Positions 43,881 through 52,584 of a DNA stretch of 64,000 nucleotides are shown here, one piece after another. Location: NCBI RefSeq assembly GCF_023923205.1, contig NZ_CP099490.1, positions 1,984,001 to 2,048,000 of the forward strand, read 5' to 3'. The position numbers were made by a program, and so were the translations under genes. How positions within the stretch are numbered: the first letter of the stretch is position 1; each line of letters opens with the position of its first letter. The notes under the pieces were generated by a model. It saw nothing but the letters and a program-made list of their open reading frames with translations. It made no database searches and was not told the origin of the DNA. The DNA is from Ornithinimicrobium cryptoxanthini. GTDB lineage: Bacteria > Actinomycetota > Actinomycetes > Actinomycetales > Dermatophilaceae.

Positions 43881-44465
43881 TCAAGGGGTGAGGATCGGCT
43901 CTTTTGATCGTGCGCCGACGCTTGTCGCCGTCAAGACGTCCGGCGGGCGCTGCACCTTGACGGCTCTGGCGCGTCGGCGCGGTTGCTGGGGAGCCGGTCG
44001 CGGACGGGGCTGAGCAGGGGTCGCGCTGAGCGGTGGCGTCGTGGGCGCGTGTCCGGGAAGTGGCTGATCCGAAGTGCCGGTATGCGGGCGCGAGCCGGCC
44101 GCGCTGGAGTCACTGACGTCATCCGCCGGTTCCCAGCGCGGGAGAGGCGTTGCCGGTTCTGCTCTCCGGAGGAGGGCATCCAAGGGTGCGGTGCCGGTCC
44201 AGGACGCGAACCGGTTCCGGTCGGCGAACCGGGCCATGTCACCGACATCAGCCAGAATCCGGGCGGCCACCACCGGCCCGACACCATGCAGGTCCATCAG
44301 GTGAGAGTCGCGAGCCAGGACCAAGGGTTTCAGCTCGGCGGTGTCCTTCTTCATCTTGGCCTCCACCGCGACCAGCTCACTCGGCCAACTCCTCGGCCGT
44401 GATATGCCGACAGGTCTCGCCAGCAATGTCACGGGGACGGACGCTGGCCAGCATCACACATCCCC
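43881..44465 (-). pseudogene. IS110-family transposase, truncated relative of the second element
   Basis: The minus strand begins with VMLASVRPRDIAGETCRHIT in one frame, shifts to LVAVEAKMKKDTAELKPLVL, and continues DLHGVGPVVAARILADVGDM and FASWTGTAPLDALL before losing the remaining Tnp domain. The RuvC half with the catalytic acids is gone. The tail AGSRPHTGTSDQPLPGHAP matches that of the second element, so both derive from closely related insertion sequences. Confidence 0.75.
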
Positions 44466-44601
44466 CGTTTCGCGGGCATTCTTAGGCACCAGGCCCGTTT
44501 CGCGAGCACTTTAGGTGAGTCTCGTCGGGACCTGGACGTGTTGTGCATTGCGTCATATCATGAGCAGATCGTCTCTGCGGGTGTCGGTCTGAGGGTGGCC
44601 C

Positions 44602-47382
44602 ATGAGTGATTCGTCTGGACATCCGACGGCCGCAAGCCCGTTGCTTGATACCAAGTTGTACATTCCCCAGCGGCGATCCACTGCGGTGCCGCGTCCCAGG
44701 TTGATCGAACGCCTGGATGAGGGGACCGAGCGCAACCTCACCCTCGTGTCTGCCCCGGCCGGGTTCGGCAAGACGACGCTGCTGGCTGAGTGGCTGGGTG
44801 GACCAGCTGCCAGCAAGCGGCCCGCAGCCTGGCTGTCACTGGACCGGGGGGACAACAACCTCGAGCTGTTCTGGGCGTACGTCATCACCGCATTGCAGGG
44901 GGTGCGACCCGAGCTCGGGGAGAACACTCTGTCGTCGCTGCGGTCGTCGCAGTCGCCACCCAATGAGTGGGTCGTAACGACCCTGATCAATGACATCACT
45001 GCGATCGATGGCGAGTTTTCGACGGGTTCGGGGTCTAAATTGACCCTGATCCTCGACGATTACCACGTGATCGAGGCCGAGCCTGTCCATCGCAGCGTCA
45101 CGTTTCTTCTCGAGCACCTGCCGCCGCAAATGCATCTGGTGGTTGCCACTCGCTCCGACCCGCCTTTGCCACTGGCGCGCCTGCGAGCGCGGGGCGAGTT
45201 GACTGAGCTGCGGGCCGCGGATCTGCGTTTCGCCCCCGATGAGGCGGCGGCGTTCCTCAATGAGGTGATGGGGCTGGACCTTGCGTCAGCCGATGTGGCA
45301 GCCCTAGAGCGGCGGACCGAAGGTTGGATCGCGGGGCTGCAGTTGGCTGCGCTGTCGATGCAGGGGCGGGCGGATGTCCCCCGGTTGGTGCGTGCTTTCG
45401 CTGGCGATGACCGTTATGTCGTTGACTACCTGGTCGAGGAGGTCCTGCGACGCCAGCCCGACCACATCCGCGGCTTCCTGCTGCAGACCTCGATCCTTGA
45501 CAGGCTGAGCGGCCCGCTGTGCGATGCGGTCACCGGCCGGGAAGACGGTCAACAGCTGTTGACGACCCTGGAGCGAGGGAATCTGTTCGTCGTCCCGTTG
45601 GATGACAAGCGCCGCTGGTTTCGCTACCACCATCTCTTCGCGGACGCGCTCCGGGTGCACGTGGCGGAGGAGCAACCCACCGGGATGCCCGTCTTGCACC
45701 GGCGGGCCAGCGCATGGTGTGAGCGCAACGGTCAGCCATCCGAAGCGGTGCAGCACGCCCTGGCCGGCGAGGACTTCGGTCGCGCGGCGGGCCTGGTCGA
45801 GCTCGCTGGCCGAGCAATGCTCATTGGTCAGCAGGATGCTGTGTTCCTGGGCTGGCTGAAGATGCTGCCAGACGAGCTGGTGCGTACCAGGCCCGTGCTG
45901 TGCGTCTACTACGCCCTGGCGTTGGTGTCCTTCGACCCCGAAGCGGCTGAGGGCCGCCTGCGTGACGTCGAACGGCTGGTCGACATGGCCGTACAGGGGA
46001 GCGAGTGGCCAGCGGGCGCTGCCGGGGAGATGGTCGTCCACGACGACGAGGGGTTTGGGTCGCTGCGGGGCATGATCGCGATCGTTCGTGCCTATCGTGC
46101 CGGTGCGCTCGGCGATGTGCCTGGCATCGTCTACTACGCCCGGCAGGCATGGCAGCTCCTCCCCGAGGATGATCACCTGTGGCGTGGCGCCGCGGGTGGG
46201 CTCCTGGGCCTTGCGCACTGGACCAGCGGAGACCTGGAGGCGGCCTACCGGGCACTTGCCGACGCATGGGCCAGCCTGCGGATGACCGGCGACAGCCAGG
46301 AAGTCAGCAGCGCCTTCGTGCTGGCTGACATCAGGGTGGCGCAGGGCCGGCTGAGCGAGGCGGCAAGACTGTATGAGCAGGCTCTGCACCGTGCGGCTGG
46401 GACGGGCGGGTCCATCCCGCCGCCAGCGGCGGATCTGTATGTGGGGTTGGGCGAGCTGAGCTGTGAGCACGGCGATCTGGAAGGCGCCAGTCGCTACCTG
46501 CAGCGAAGCAAGGAGCTGAGCGAGCACGGCGGGATAGCGGAGCACCGGCATCGTTGGTTCGTGGCCATGGCACGGATCGAGGAGGCCCGGGGAGACCTGG
46601 ACGGCGCGCTCGACCTGCTCGACGAGGCAGAACGCGTGTATGTCAGCAGTCCCGCCCCCGACGTGCGTCCTATAGCGGCGTTGAAGACGCGCGTGTGGGT
46701 CCGCCAGGGCAGGCTGGCCGAGGCGTTGGGTTGGGCCCGCGAGCGCGGCCTGTCTGTTGATGAGCATCTCAGCTACCTGCGCGAGTTCGAACACATCACG
46801 CTGGCGAGGGTGCTCATCGCAAGCCACAAGCGCCACCAGGAGGAGGGCCCGCTTCGAGACGCAATGGCGCTACTGGAGCGCCTCCGCGACACGGCGGAGG
46901 CGGGCGAGCGGACGGGCAGTCTGATCGAGATCCTGACGGTGCAGGCGCTCGCGCACGAGGCACAGGCCGACGTCGCCGGTGCCCTGGCGCCGCTGGAGCG
47001 TGCTCTCACGCTGGCTCAGCCCGAGCGCTACGTGCGGACCTTTGTAGGCGAAGGACAGACCATGCGCACCCTGCTCCGCCACGCCGCCGCCGGTGGCATC
47101 GCAAGCGCCTACACGCAGCGACTGCTCGCTGCGATCGACGAGTCTGCGCAGCCTGTGTCCACCGCGGCCCAGGTCGCCCCCGGACTTGCCGAACCGCTGA
47201 CAGGACGGGAGGTCGAGATCCTGCGTCTCATTGCTACAGGCATGCGGAACCAGGAGATCGCCAACCACCTGTTCATCAGCCTGTCCACCGTCAAGCGTCA
47301 CATCGCCAATGCCTACCGCAAGCTGGACGTCAGTCACCGGACCCAGGCGGTTGCGCGAATCAACGAGCTGAACCTGTTGTAG
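44602..47382 (+). CDS. MalT-like LuxR-family transcriptional regulator (ATPase + TPR + HTH)
   Basis: A 926-residue regulator of the MalT/LAL class. The P-loop SAPAGFGKTTLLAEWLG lies near residue 52, Walker B LTLILDDYHVIE near 150, and the sensor block HLVVATRSDPPLPLARLRA near 180. Residues about 370-840 are TPR-like sensor repeats. The C-terminus has the LuxR helix-turn-helix: PLTGREVEILRLIATGMRNQ, then ANHLFISLSTVKRHIANAYR. Such proteins oligomerise with ATP and ligand to activate transcription. It precedes a group of genes ending with an ABC transporter, its likely target. Confidence 0.9.
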   Translation: MSDSSGHPTAASPLLDTKLYIPQRRSTAVPRPRLIERLDEGTERNLTLVSAPAGFGKTTLLAEWLGGPAASKRPAAWLSLDRGDNNLELFWAYVITALQGVRPELGENTLSSLRSSQSPPNEWVVTTLINDITAIDGEFSTGSGSKLTLILDDYHVIEAEPVHRSVTFLLEHLPPQMHLVVATRSDPPLPLARLRARGELTELRAADLRFAPDEAAAFLNEVMGLDLASADVAALERRTEGWIAGLQLAALSMQGRADVPRLVRAFAGDDRYVVDYLVEEVLRRQPDHIRGFLLQTSILDRLSGPLCDAVTGREDGQQLLTTLERGNLFVVPLDDKRRWFRYHHLFADALRVHVAEEQPTGMPVLHRRASAWCERNGQPSEAVQHALAGEDFGRAAGLVELAGRAMLIGQQDAVFLGWLKMLPDELVRTRPVLCVYYALALVSFDPEAAEGRLRDVERLVDMAVQGSEWPAGAAGEMVVHDDEGFGSLRGMIAIVRAYRAGALGDVPGIVYYARQAWQLLPEDDHLWRGAAGGLLGLAHWTSGDLEAAYRALADAWASLRMTGDSQEVSSAFVLADIRVAQGRLSEAARLYEQALHRAAGTGGSIPPPAADLYVGLGELSCEHGDLEGASRYLQRSKELSEHGGIAEHRHRWFVAMARIEEARGDLDGALDLLDEAERVYVSSPAPDVRPIAALKTRVWVRQGRLAEALGWARERGLSVDEHLSYLREFEHITLARVLIASHKRHQEEGPLRDAMALLERLRDTAEAGERTGSLIEILTVQALAHEAQADVAGALAPLERALTLAQPERYVRTFVGEGQTMRTLLRHAAAGGIASAYTQRLLAAIDESAQPVSTAAQVAPGLAEPLTGREVEILRLIATGMRNQEIANHLFISLSTVKRHIANAYRKLDVSHRTQAVARINELNLL

Positions 47383-47561
47383 CAGCGGTTCTCTGCGTCG
47401 CCGCCGCCGGCCTCACACCGGGCAGCGCACACATCGGCCCGGCATCGCCAACGACACCCGCAAATTGCACCCCCCCAGCTACACCCTTTGGTCGATGCCG
47501 ACAGGGTCCATCGTTCGTAAATTGTCACCGTGATGACATGTGAAAGCGCTGGCGACCCGCC

Positions 47562-47804
47562 ATGAGCGATGCCTACGAGGTGCGCGTGCAGGGGCACCTC
47601 AACGACCGCTGGTCTGACTGGCTTGGCGGCCTGGCCGTGCGACGACAAGCAGACGGCACGACCGTGCTGGCTGGATCAATCGTTGACCAGGCCGGGCTCC
47701 ACGGCGTGATCACTCGCATCCGTGACCTCGGCCTGCCTCTGCTGTCGGTGCAGCGGGTCGGCTCAGGCAGTGAACATCCAGAACCAAAAGATGATCTTAA
47801 CTAG
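47562..47804 (+). CDS. Small conserved-type protein, unknown function
   Basis: An 80-residue soluble protein with SDAYEVRVQGHLNDRWSDWL, VRRQADGTTVLAGSIVDQAG and GVITRIRDLGLPLLSVQRV. The pattern suggests a small ferredoxin-like beta-alpha fold. Similar short proteins are found beside MalT-type regulators in actinobacteria, from memory. It lies 180 bp after the regulator and ends 13 bp before the next gene, so it is probably co-expressed with the membrane proteins downstream. Confidence 0.65.
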   Translation: MSDAYEVRVQGHLNDRWSDWLGGLAVRRQADGTTVLAGSIVDQAGLHGVITRIRDLGLPLLSVQRVGSGSEHPEPKDDLN

Positions 47805-47817
47805 AAGGAGGCACAAG

Positions 47818-48519
47818 ATGAATGGTTTGCAGAAGATGGGTGCCGTTGCGGCACTGGCCATGGCAGCGGCATGGGTGGTGGCCTTTGCGGTGCTCTTAGG
47901 GGTACTAATGCCCGCCGGCTACGACGACGAGGGTGCCAGCGCCCTCGAGAAGGCGGGAATTCTCACAGAGAACCAGGCACTGGCGTCCATCGGGTTGTAT
48001 CTCATCCCCTATGTGGCATGGGGCATCCTTCTTGTGGTCTTGGCTCTGGCGCTCCACGACCTCTTGAAGGCCGGTTCGCCAGCCGTGGCGCAGATCGCGA
48101 CCGCTATCGGGTTCATCTGGGCCGGTCTGGTCATCGCTAGCGGCATGGTCGCCATCAACGGTATCCGGGTGGTCGGCGAGCTCTACGGTACGGACGCAGC
48201 GCAAGCGGGGGCAGTCTGGGCGCCGGTCGAAACCGTCGTCGGTGGGCTTGGCGGTGGTGCGGGCGAGATCCTCGGCGGCGTGTGGCTGCTGCTCATCGGT
48301 TGGGCGGCCTTGCGGGCGCAGGAGCTGCCCAGGGCACTGAGCTCCCTGGGCATCGTGCTCGGAATCGCCGGCATCCTCACGGTGGTCCCGGCCCTCGAGC
48401 CCGCCGCATCCCTATACGGGCTCGGCCTCATCGTGTGGTTCGTCTGGCTTGGGACCCTCATGCTGCGTACCAGCGCGAGGCGCACAAGCCGCACGCCGGC
48501 CCGCGTGGCCGCGGGCTAG
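47818..48519 (+). CDS. DUF4386-like integral membrane protein
   Basis: A 233-residue protein with about six hydrophobic segments (starting AAAWVVAFAVLLGVLMPAGY). The order of loops and segments, with GLYLIPYVAWGILLVVLALA and GFIWAGLVIASGMVAINGI, resembles DUF4386 proteins, for which no function is known. AAGGAGG lies six bases before ATG 47818. It is the first membrane gene of the set running to the ABC transporter. Confidence 0.6.
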   Translation: MNGLQKMGAVAALAMAAAWVVAFAVLLGVLMPAGYDDEGASALEKAGILTENQALASIGLYLIPYVAWGILLVVLALALHDLLKAGSPAVAQIATAIGFIWAGLVIASGMVAINGIRVVGELYGTDAAQAGAVWAPVETVVGGLGGGAGEILGGVWLLLIGWAALRAQELPRALSSLGIVLGIAGILTVVPALEPAASLYGLGLIVWFVWLGTLMLRTSARRTSRTPARVAAG

Positions 48520-48549
48520 AGGGCGAAACGACAGCAGGAGCGAGGACCA

Positions 48550-49560
48550 ATGACATCGGTACGCTCACACACACGCTCGACGTCCAGGCGGCAGATCGCG
48601 CTCGTTGTCCTCTCCCTGATGCTCGCGGTCCTCTTCGCCTACCCCGGCTCGGGACTCCTGTTGGGCTGGTGGAACACCGAGTCCGGCGGAATCCACCAGT
48701 TTCACACCGTCGTGTGGGGCACGCACACCGCATTGATGCTCTCGGTCGGGCTGTTCGCCCTAACAGTTCGAACCGAACAGCGCGTCGCCACCGCCCAACA
48801 AGTGGGCGTCGCGATGGCCGTCATGATGACGGTCTTCTTCGGCAGCGTCGTCATCCCTCACTTTGGAGAGCCCGGGGTCGGGATCGACCGTGTCGTGTTC
48901 AGCATCATGGTCCTGGTTCTCACGGGCGTGGTCCTAGCGCTTCACCCACGCCGCGGGGAGCTATTGACGAGTGGACGGGCAATCAGCAAACCGATGGCTG
49001 CGCTGGCTGTCGTCGGTCTCGCAGTGGCCGCTCCATATGCCCTCGACCAGATCCAAATCCAACTGGCCGCGGACCTGGCCACGGACCCGCACTCGGCAGG
49101 CGGAAGGGAGCATTGGGTCGAAATGGCCAGCGCCGCGCTCACGCTCCCACTCATCGCCTTCGTTGCCGCGCTACGCACACGCGGGTTTCGGCTGGTCGCG
49201 TGGACCGCAGGGATCGGCACGATGGTCTTCGGCGCTGCCTCGGTCGTGTTGCCGGAGCAGGCATCCAGTCCGGGTGTCGCTTGGGGTGCGGTCGTGCTGG
49301 TCGGCGGGGCCCTGTTCGTAGCGGTCGCCGAGATCGAAGCCCAGCCGCGAGGCACCCTGTTACTGCCACTGACCCTGGCCACCCTTCTGCTGACCTCCGT
49401 CCTGGGACTGGCGGAGGCGACCCAGTGGACGCCATGGAACCTGACCCTCAAGTCGTTCGGGGTGGACCGGCCGCTCTTGGTGCTCGTGCTCCTGGCGCTC
49501 GGCGCTGTCGCCTTCCACGCGCTCACCCGCCGTGTCCCGGTCGCCGTCAAGGAGGGTTGA
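48550..49560 (+). CDS. Polytopic membrane protein, unknown function
   Basis: A 336-residue protein with about nine hydrophobic segments, beginning IALVVLSLMLAVLFAYPGSG. Several segments end in small-residue motifs, and one loop holds HFGEPGVGIDR. I do not recognise the family. Its stop is one base before the GTG of the ABC ATPase gene, so the three proteins are translated together and this one may be part of, or served by, the transporter. Confidence 0.6.
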   Translation: MTSVRSHTRSTSRRQIALVVLSLMLAVLFAYPGSGLLLGWWNTESGGIHQFHTVVWGTHTALMLSVGLFALTVRTEQRVATAQQVGVAMAVMMTVFFGSVVIPHFGEPGVGIDRVVFSIMVLVLTGVVLALHPRRGELLTSGRAISKPMAALAVVGLAVAAPYALDQIQIQLAADLATDPHSAGGREHWVEMASAALTLPLIAFVAALRTRGFRLVAWTAGIGTMVFGAASVVLPEQASSPGVAWGAVVLVGGALFVAVAEIEAQPRGTLLLPLTLATLLLTSVLGLAEATQWTPWNLTLKSFGVDRPLLVLVLLALGAVAFHALTRRVPVAVKEG

Positions 49561-49561
49561 G

Positions 49562-50494
49562 GTGGGATCCCCCGTCATCGAGGTCGTCCACCTCGCTAAG
49601 TCCTACGGCTCGACCCGAGCAGTCGCCGACGTCTCCCTCACGGTCGCGGAGGGCGAGATCTTCGGCATCCTGGGGCCCAACGGTGCCGGGAAGACGACGA
49701 CCGTGGAGTGCCTCTCCGGGCTGCGCAGCCCGGACAGCGGGTCGGTGCGCGTGCTGGGCATCGACCCGCTCCGGGACCCGGCCGCCGTCCGGCAGGTCCT
49801 GGGCGTCCAACTGCAGGAGTCCAGGCTGCCGGGCAAGCTGAGAGTGCTCGAGGCGCTGCGGCTCTACGCCGCGTTTTATCCCGAGCCCGCCGACCCGGAG
49901 GAGCTGCTCGGGCTGCTCGGGCTCACTGACCGCCGGGACACCTCCTACCGAGACCTATCCGGCGGTCAGAAGCAGCGGCTCTCGATCGCGCTGGCCCTCG
50001 TCGGCCGGCCCCGTGTGGCGATCCTGGACGAGCTGACCACGGGTCTGGACCCGCAGGCTCGCCGGGAGACGTGGGGGCTGATCGAGCGGGTCCGTGACAG
50101 CGGGGTCACCGTGCTGCTGGTCACCCACTTCATGGACGAGGCCGAACGGCTCTGCGACCGCCTCGTCGTGATCGACCGGGGACAGGTCGTCGCCCAGGGA
50201 TCTCCCGCCGAGCTGACCGGCGATGACGGCGAGCAGCGGACCTTCCGAATGCGCCTGCCCGCGGGCTCGCTACCCGGCACCGGCCTGCTGACCGCCCTGC
50301 CCGAGGTGACCGTGGCCCACGAGGTCGACGACCTCCTCGAGGTCACCGGGACGGCGACGGTGCTGCCCGCGGTGATCATCGCCCTGCACGACCGCGGCAT
50401 CGTTCCGGACGAGGTCCGTACGGTGAGCCGCTCCCTCGAGGACGCCTTCGTCGCCCTCGTCGCCCGCAACCCGCAGGAGGAAACCCAGCGATGA
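49562..50494 (+). CDS. ABC-2 type transporter, ATP-binding subunit
   Basis: A 310-residue ATPase. Walker A GILGPNGAGKTTTVECL lies near residue 35, the signature LSGGQKQRLSIALAL near 140, Walker B VAILDELTTGLDPQARR near 160, and the H-loop in LLVTHFMDEAERL near 195. The C-terminal extension after residue 220 is that of the drug/polymer-export subclass. It pairs with the permease directly downstream through a four-base ATGA overlap. The exported compound is unknown. Confidence 0.9.
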   Translation: MGSPVIEVVHLAKSYGSTRAVADVSLTVAEGEIFGILGPNGAGKTTTVECLSGLRSPDSGSVRVLGIDPLRDPAAVRQVLGVQLQESRLPGKLRVLEALRLYAAFYPEPADPEELLGLLGLTDRRDTSYRDLSGGQKQRLSIALALVGRPRVAILDELTTGLDPQARRETWGLIERVRDSGVTVLLVTHFMDEAERLCDRLVVIDRGQVVAQGSPAELTGDDGEQRTFRMRLPAGSLPGTGLLTALPEVTVAHEVDDLLEVTGTATVLPAVIIALHDRGIVPDEVRTVSRSLEDAFVALVARNPQEETQR

Positions 50495-51303
50495 CCACCC
50501 CGACCCGGCCCCAGAGCGCACGCCGCAGACTCGCCGAGCACCACGGCATGCGCGGGCTGACCACCCTGCTCGGCAGCGAGGCAAGGCTGTTCACCCGCGA
50601 CGTCGGCAACGTCTTCTTCGTCGTGGGATTCCCGACGGTGCTGCTGCTGGGCATGGCGTTCGCCATCCCGGGGATGCGCGAGACCATCACCGACGCGCCG
50701 CAGCCCTTCACCGGGCTGCGCCCCATGGACCTCTTCGCGCCCATTGTGGTCGCGGTCGCCGTCGCCACCGCAGGCCTGACCACCCTGCCCACCTATCTGG
50801 CCGCCTACCGGGAGACCGGCGTGCTCCGCCGGCTGGCCACCACGCCGATGCGACCGCTGGGCGTGCTGGTTGGCCAGGTCCTCGCGCAGCTGGCCGGTCT
50901 GACCGTCGGATGCGGGCTGGCCCTAGGTGTCGGTGCGATGGTAATCGGACTGCCCGGGCCGGAGCGCATTGGCCTGGCCGCCGCGAGCTATCTCCTGGCA
51001 GTGGCGGCCATCTTCGCGATCGGGCTGATGCTCGGCGGGTTGGCGCCCAAGGCCACGACGGCATCGGGGATCGGCATGCTGCTGTACTTCCCGATGCTTT
51101 TCCTGGCCGGCATGTGGACCCCGGGCCCGCTGATGCCGGACACGCTCGAGCGGATCGCGGCATACAGCCCCCTGGGTGCAGCCTCCCAGTCGCTGAGCGC
51201 GGCCTGGTTCGGGGGCGACCTGCCGATCCTGCAGCTGCTGGTGATGGCCGGCTGGGCCGTTGCCGCATTCGGCGTGGCCCTCAGAACCTTCCGCTGGGAC
51301 TAA
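50491..51303 (+). CDS. ABC-2 type transporter, permease subunit
   Basis: A 270-residue permease with six hydrophobic segments. It has the ABC-2 pattern: a cytoplasmic N-terminal helix (GLTTLLGSEARLFTRDVGNV), the YRETGVLRRLATTPMRP coupling helix after the second segment, and the fifth segment with MLFLAGMWTPGPLMPDTLE. It forms the membrane part of the exporter with the ATPase upstream. Confidence 0.88.
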   Translation: MTTPTRPQSARRRLAEHHGMRGLTTLLGSEARLFTRDVGNVFFVVGFPTVLLLGMAFAIPGMRETITDAPQPFTGLRPMDLFAPIVVAVAVATAGLTTLPTYLAAYRETGVLRRLATTPMRPLGVLVGQVLAQLAGLTVGCGLALGVGAMVIGLPGPERIGLAAASYLLAVAAIFAIGLMLGGLAPKATTASGIGMLLYFPMLFLAGMWTPGPLMPDTLERIAAYSPLGAASQSLSAAWFGGDLPILQLLVMAGWAVAAFGVALRTFRWD

Positions 51304-51535
51304 GTCGGTCCGCCGCACGGGTGGCGCCACACGGGTCCTCCCGACAGGGTTCGGTGGGCTGCAAGAAGACCCGCTGGTGCGCCGCGTGATGCACGCTCAC
51401 GCCGCAACGAGGACACGCAGCTTCCGAGTCTGCCGCCCGGCGCTCACCTGATGACATGCGCGAGGGCGTCCTCGGCAAGGGCCTGTGACGTGCCGTCTTC
51501 AACGAGCAACGTGAGGTCTCAGGGCAGTCAAACGC

Positions 51536-52047
51536 GTGTCGGGCAAACGCGTCACGCTCTCGACGCAGGTAGGCGGAGTCCACGACGTGGACGCTATCGA
51601 TGTTGAGGAGATCGCCAACGCTCTGGCAGATCAGACCGACTACGAGCATCGATGGTTGATCGACCCGAGAACGGGCGAGGTTGCTTTCTGGACCAGTGAC
51701 CTGGGTATCGATGGTGAGAACCAGGTCGAGCTCGACGAGCTGGACCTGATCCTGATCGACCCCCTCCCGCCATACGTCTGGTACCAGGACATGGTCGACT
51801 TCTCCGACGGCATCAGGGACCGCAGCGCAGGGAGCGCCTGCGCCGCTCGCTGGAGGGCAAGGGCGCATTCCGGCGCTTCAAGAATGCGCTGTACCAGCAA
51901 CACCCCGACCTGATCTCGGCCTGGCACACGCTGCGGGATGCCAGGGCGCGGGCCCGGGCCGTGCAGTGGCTGGCAGACGAAGGGCTCATCGACGAAGACG
52001 CCGCCCAAAGGTTCCAGCGAGACCACCCAGAGCCCGCCCTGCCCTGA
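51536..52047 (+). pseudogene. UPF0158 family protein, frameshifted second copy
   Basis: From about 51588 the sequence matches the intact gene at 9334-9804 almost base for base, beginning DVDAIDVEEIANALADQTDY. The start codon region of the first copy is replaced. At about 51829 the intact copy has GGGG and this one GGG, which shifts the frame after DRSAG and gives an early stop at 51913; the remaining blocks (GAFRRFKNALYQQHPDLISA) continue in the other frame to TGA 52047. The similarity runs on into non-coding DNA downstream. Confidence 0.8.
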
Positions 52048-52427
52048 GCCCGAGCAGCGCGAAGTCCGGCCAGATCCGCGTCGTTCTACCTGCGTCCTAC
52101 CGCCGCCGTTCCGGGCGCCACAGCACCGCGAGCGGCTCAACGGTCGGTCTGGGCGCAGACGCAGCCGGGGCGGATGACGCCTAGGCTGCAGCCGCAAATA
52201 CCTGTCGGCAAGCTCATGCCGCTGGACCACGGGTTCAGTCGAGCAGGTGCAGGTACTGGCGACGTGCCTTCATCGCGTGAATCACAAGTTGGTGCCCCCT
52301 GTGCTGGGCTTCGACCGGAGCGGCCGTCTCGTTGTGACTCATCGTCATCCACAACTGCAAGGCGTGGGGGTTCATGTCGGGGTTCGCGCCAGATGGCCGC
52401 ATTTGCACAGGTCAGAGGCCTGCCTGG
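52048..52427. other. Gene-free stretch beside the tRNA gene
   Basis: The first 50-60 bp continue the duplicated UPF0158 block. The rest shows open frames on both strands, but none has family-like sequence or a ribosome site. No tRNA-like direct repeat that would mark an integration site was found elsewhere in the window. Confidence 0.4.
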
Positions 52428-52511
52428 TGTCCGGAGGGGGACTTGAACCCCCACGCCCGTTAAGGGCACTAGCACCTCAAGCTAGCGCGTCTGCCATTCC
52501 GCCACCCGGAC
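52428..52511 (-). tRNA. tRNA-Leu (anticodon GAG)
   Basis: On the minus strand the gene starts GTCCGGGTGGCGG and ends CCCCCTCCGGACA. The anticodon stem-loop holds CTTGAGGT with GAG in the centre, a variable arm of class II length follows, and the T-loop is GGTTCAAGTCC. The acceptor stem pairs over seven bases with one G-U. The length is 84 bases without CCA. The accessory region lies on the 3' side. Confidence 0.93.
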
Positions 52512-52584
52512 AAGGGTGTGCGCCGACCACCTGAGGAAGGTGGGCAACGACGGGCAAGATTAGCACGCATCCGCTCCACATCCT

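Larger units (their letters stand above)
42387..43885. mobile_element. IS110-type insertion sequence (second element) with flanking direct repeats
   Basis: The unit is about 1487 bp measured from core to core: TCTGTTGTCAAG at 42387-42398 and at 43874-43885. It contains the 401-residue transposase and about 270 bp of upstream non-coding DNA. Direct core repeats without terminal inverted repeats are normal for IS110 elements. The right core is shared with the end of the truncated relative next to it. Confidence 0.65.

Noticed and set aside
52428..52511. tRNA-Leu as the attachment site of a genomic island
   Set aside because: No direct repeat of the tRNA 3' end was found elsewhere in the window and no phage-type integrase lies next to it.
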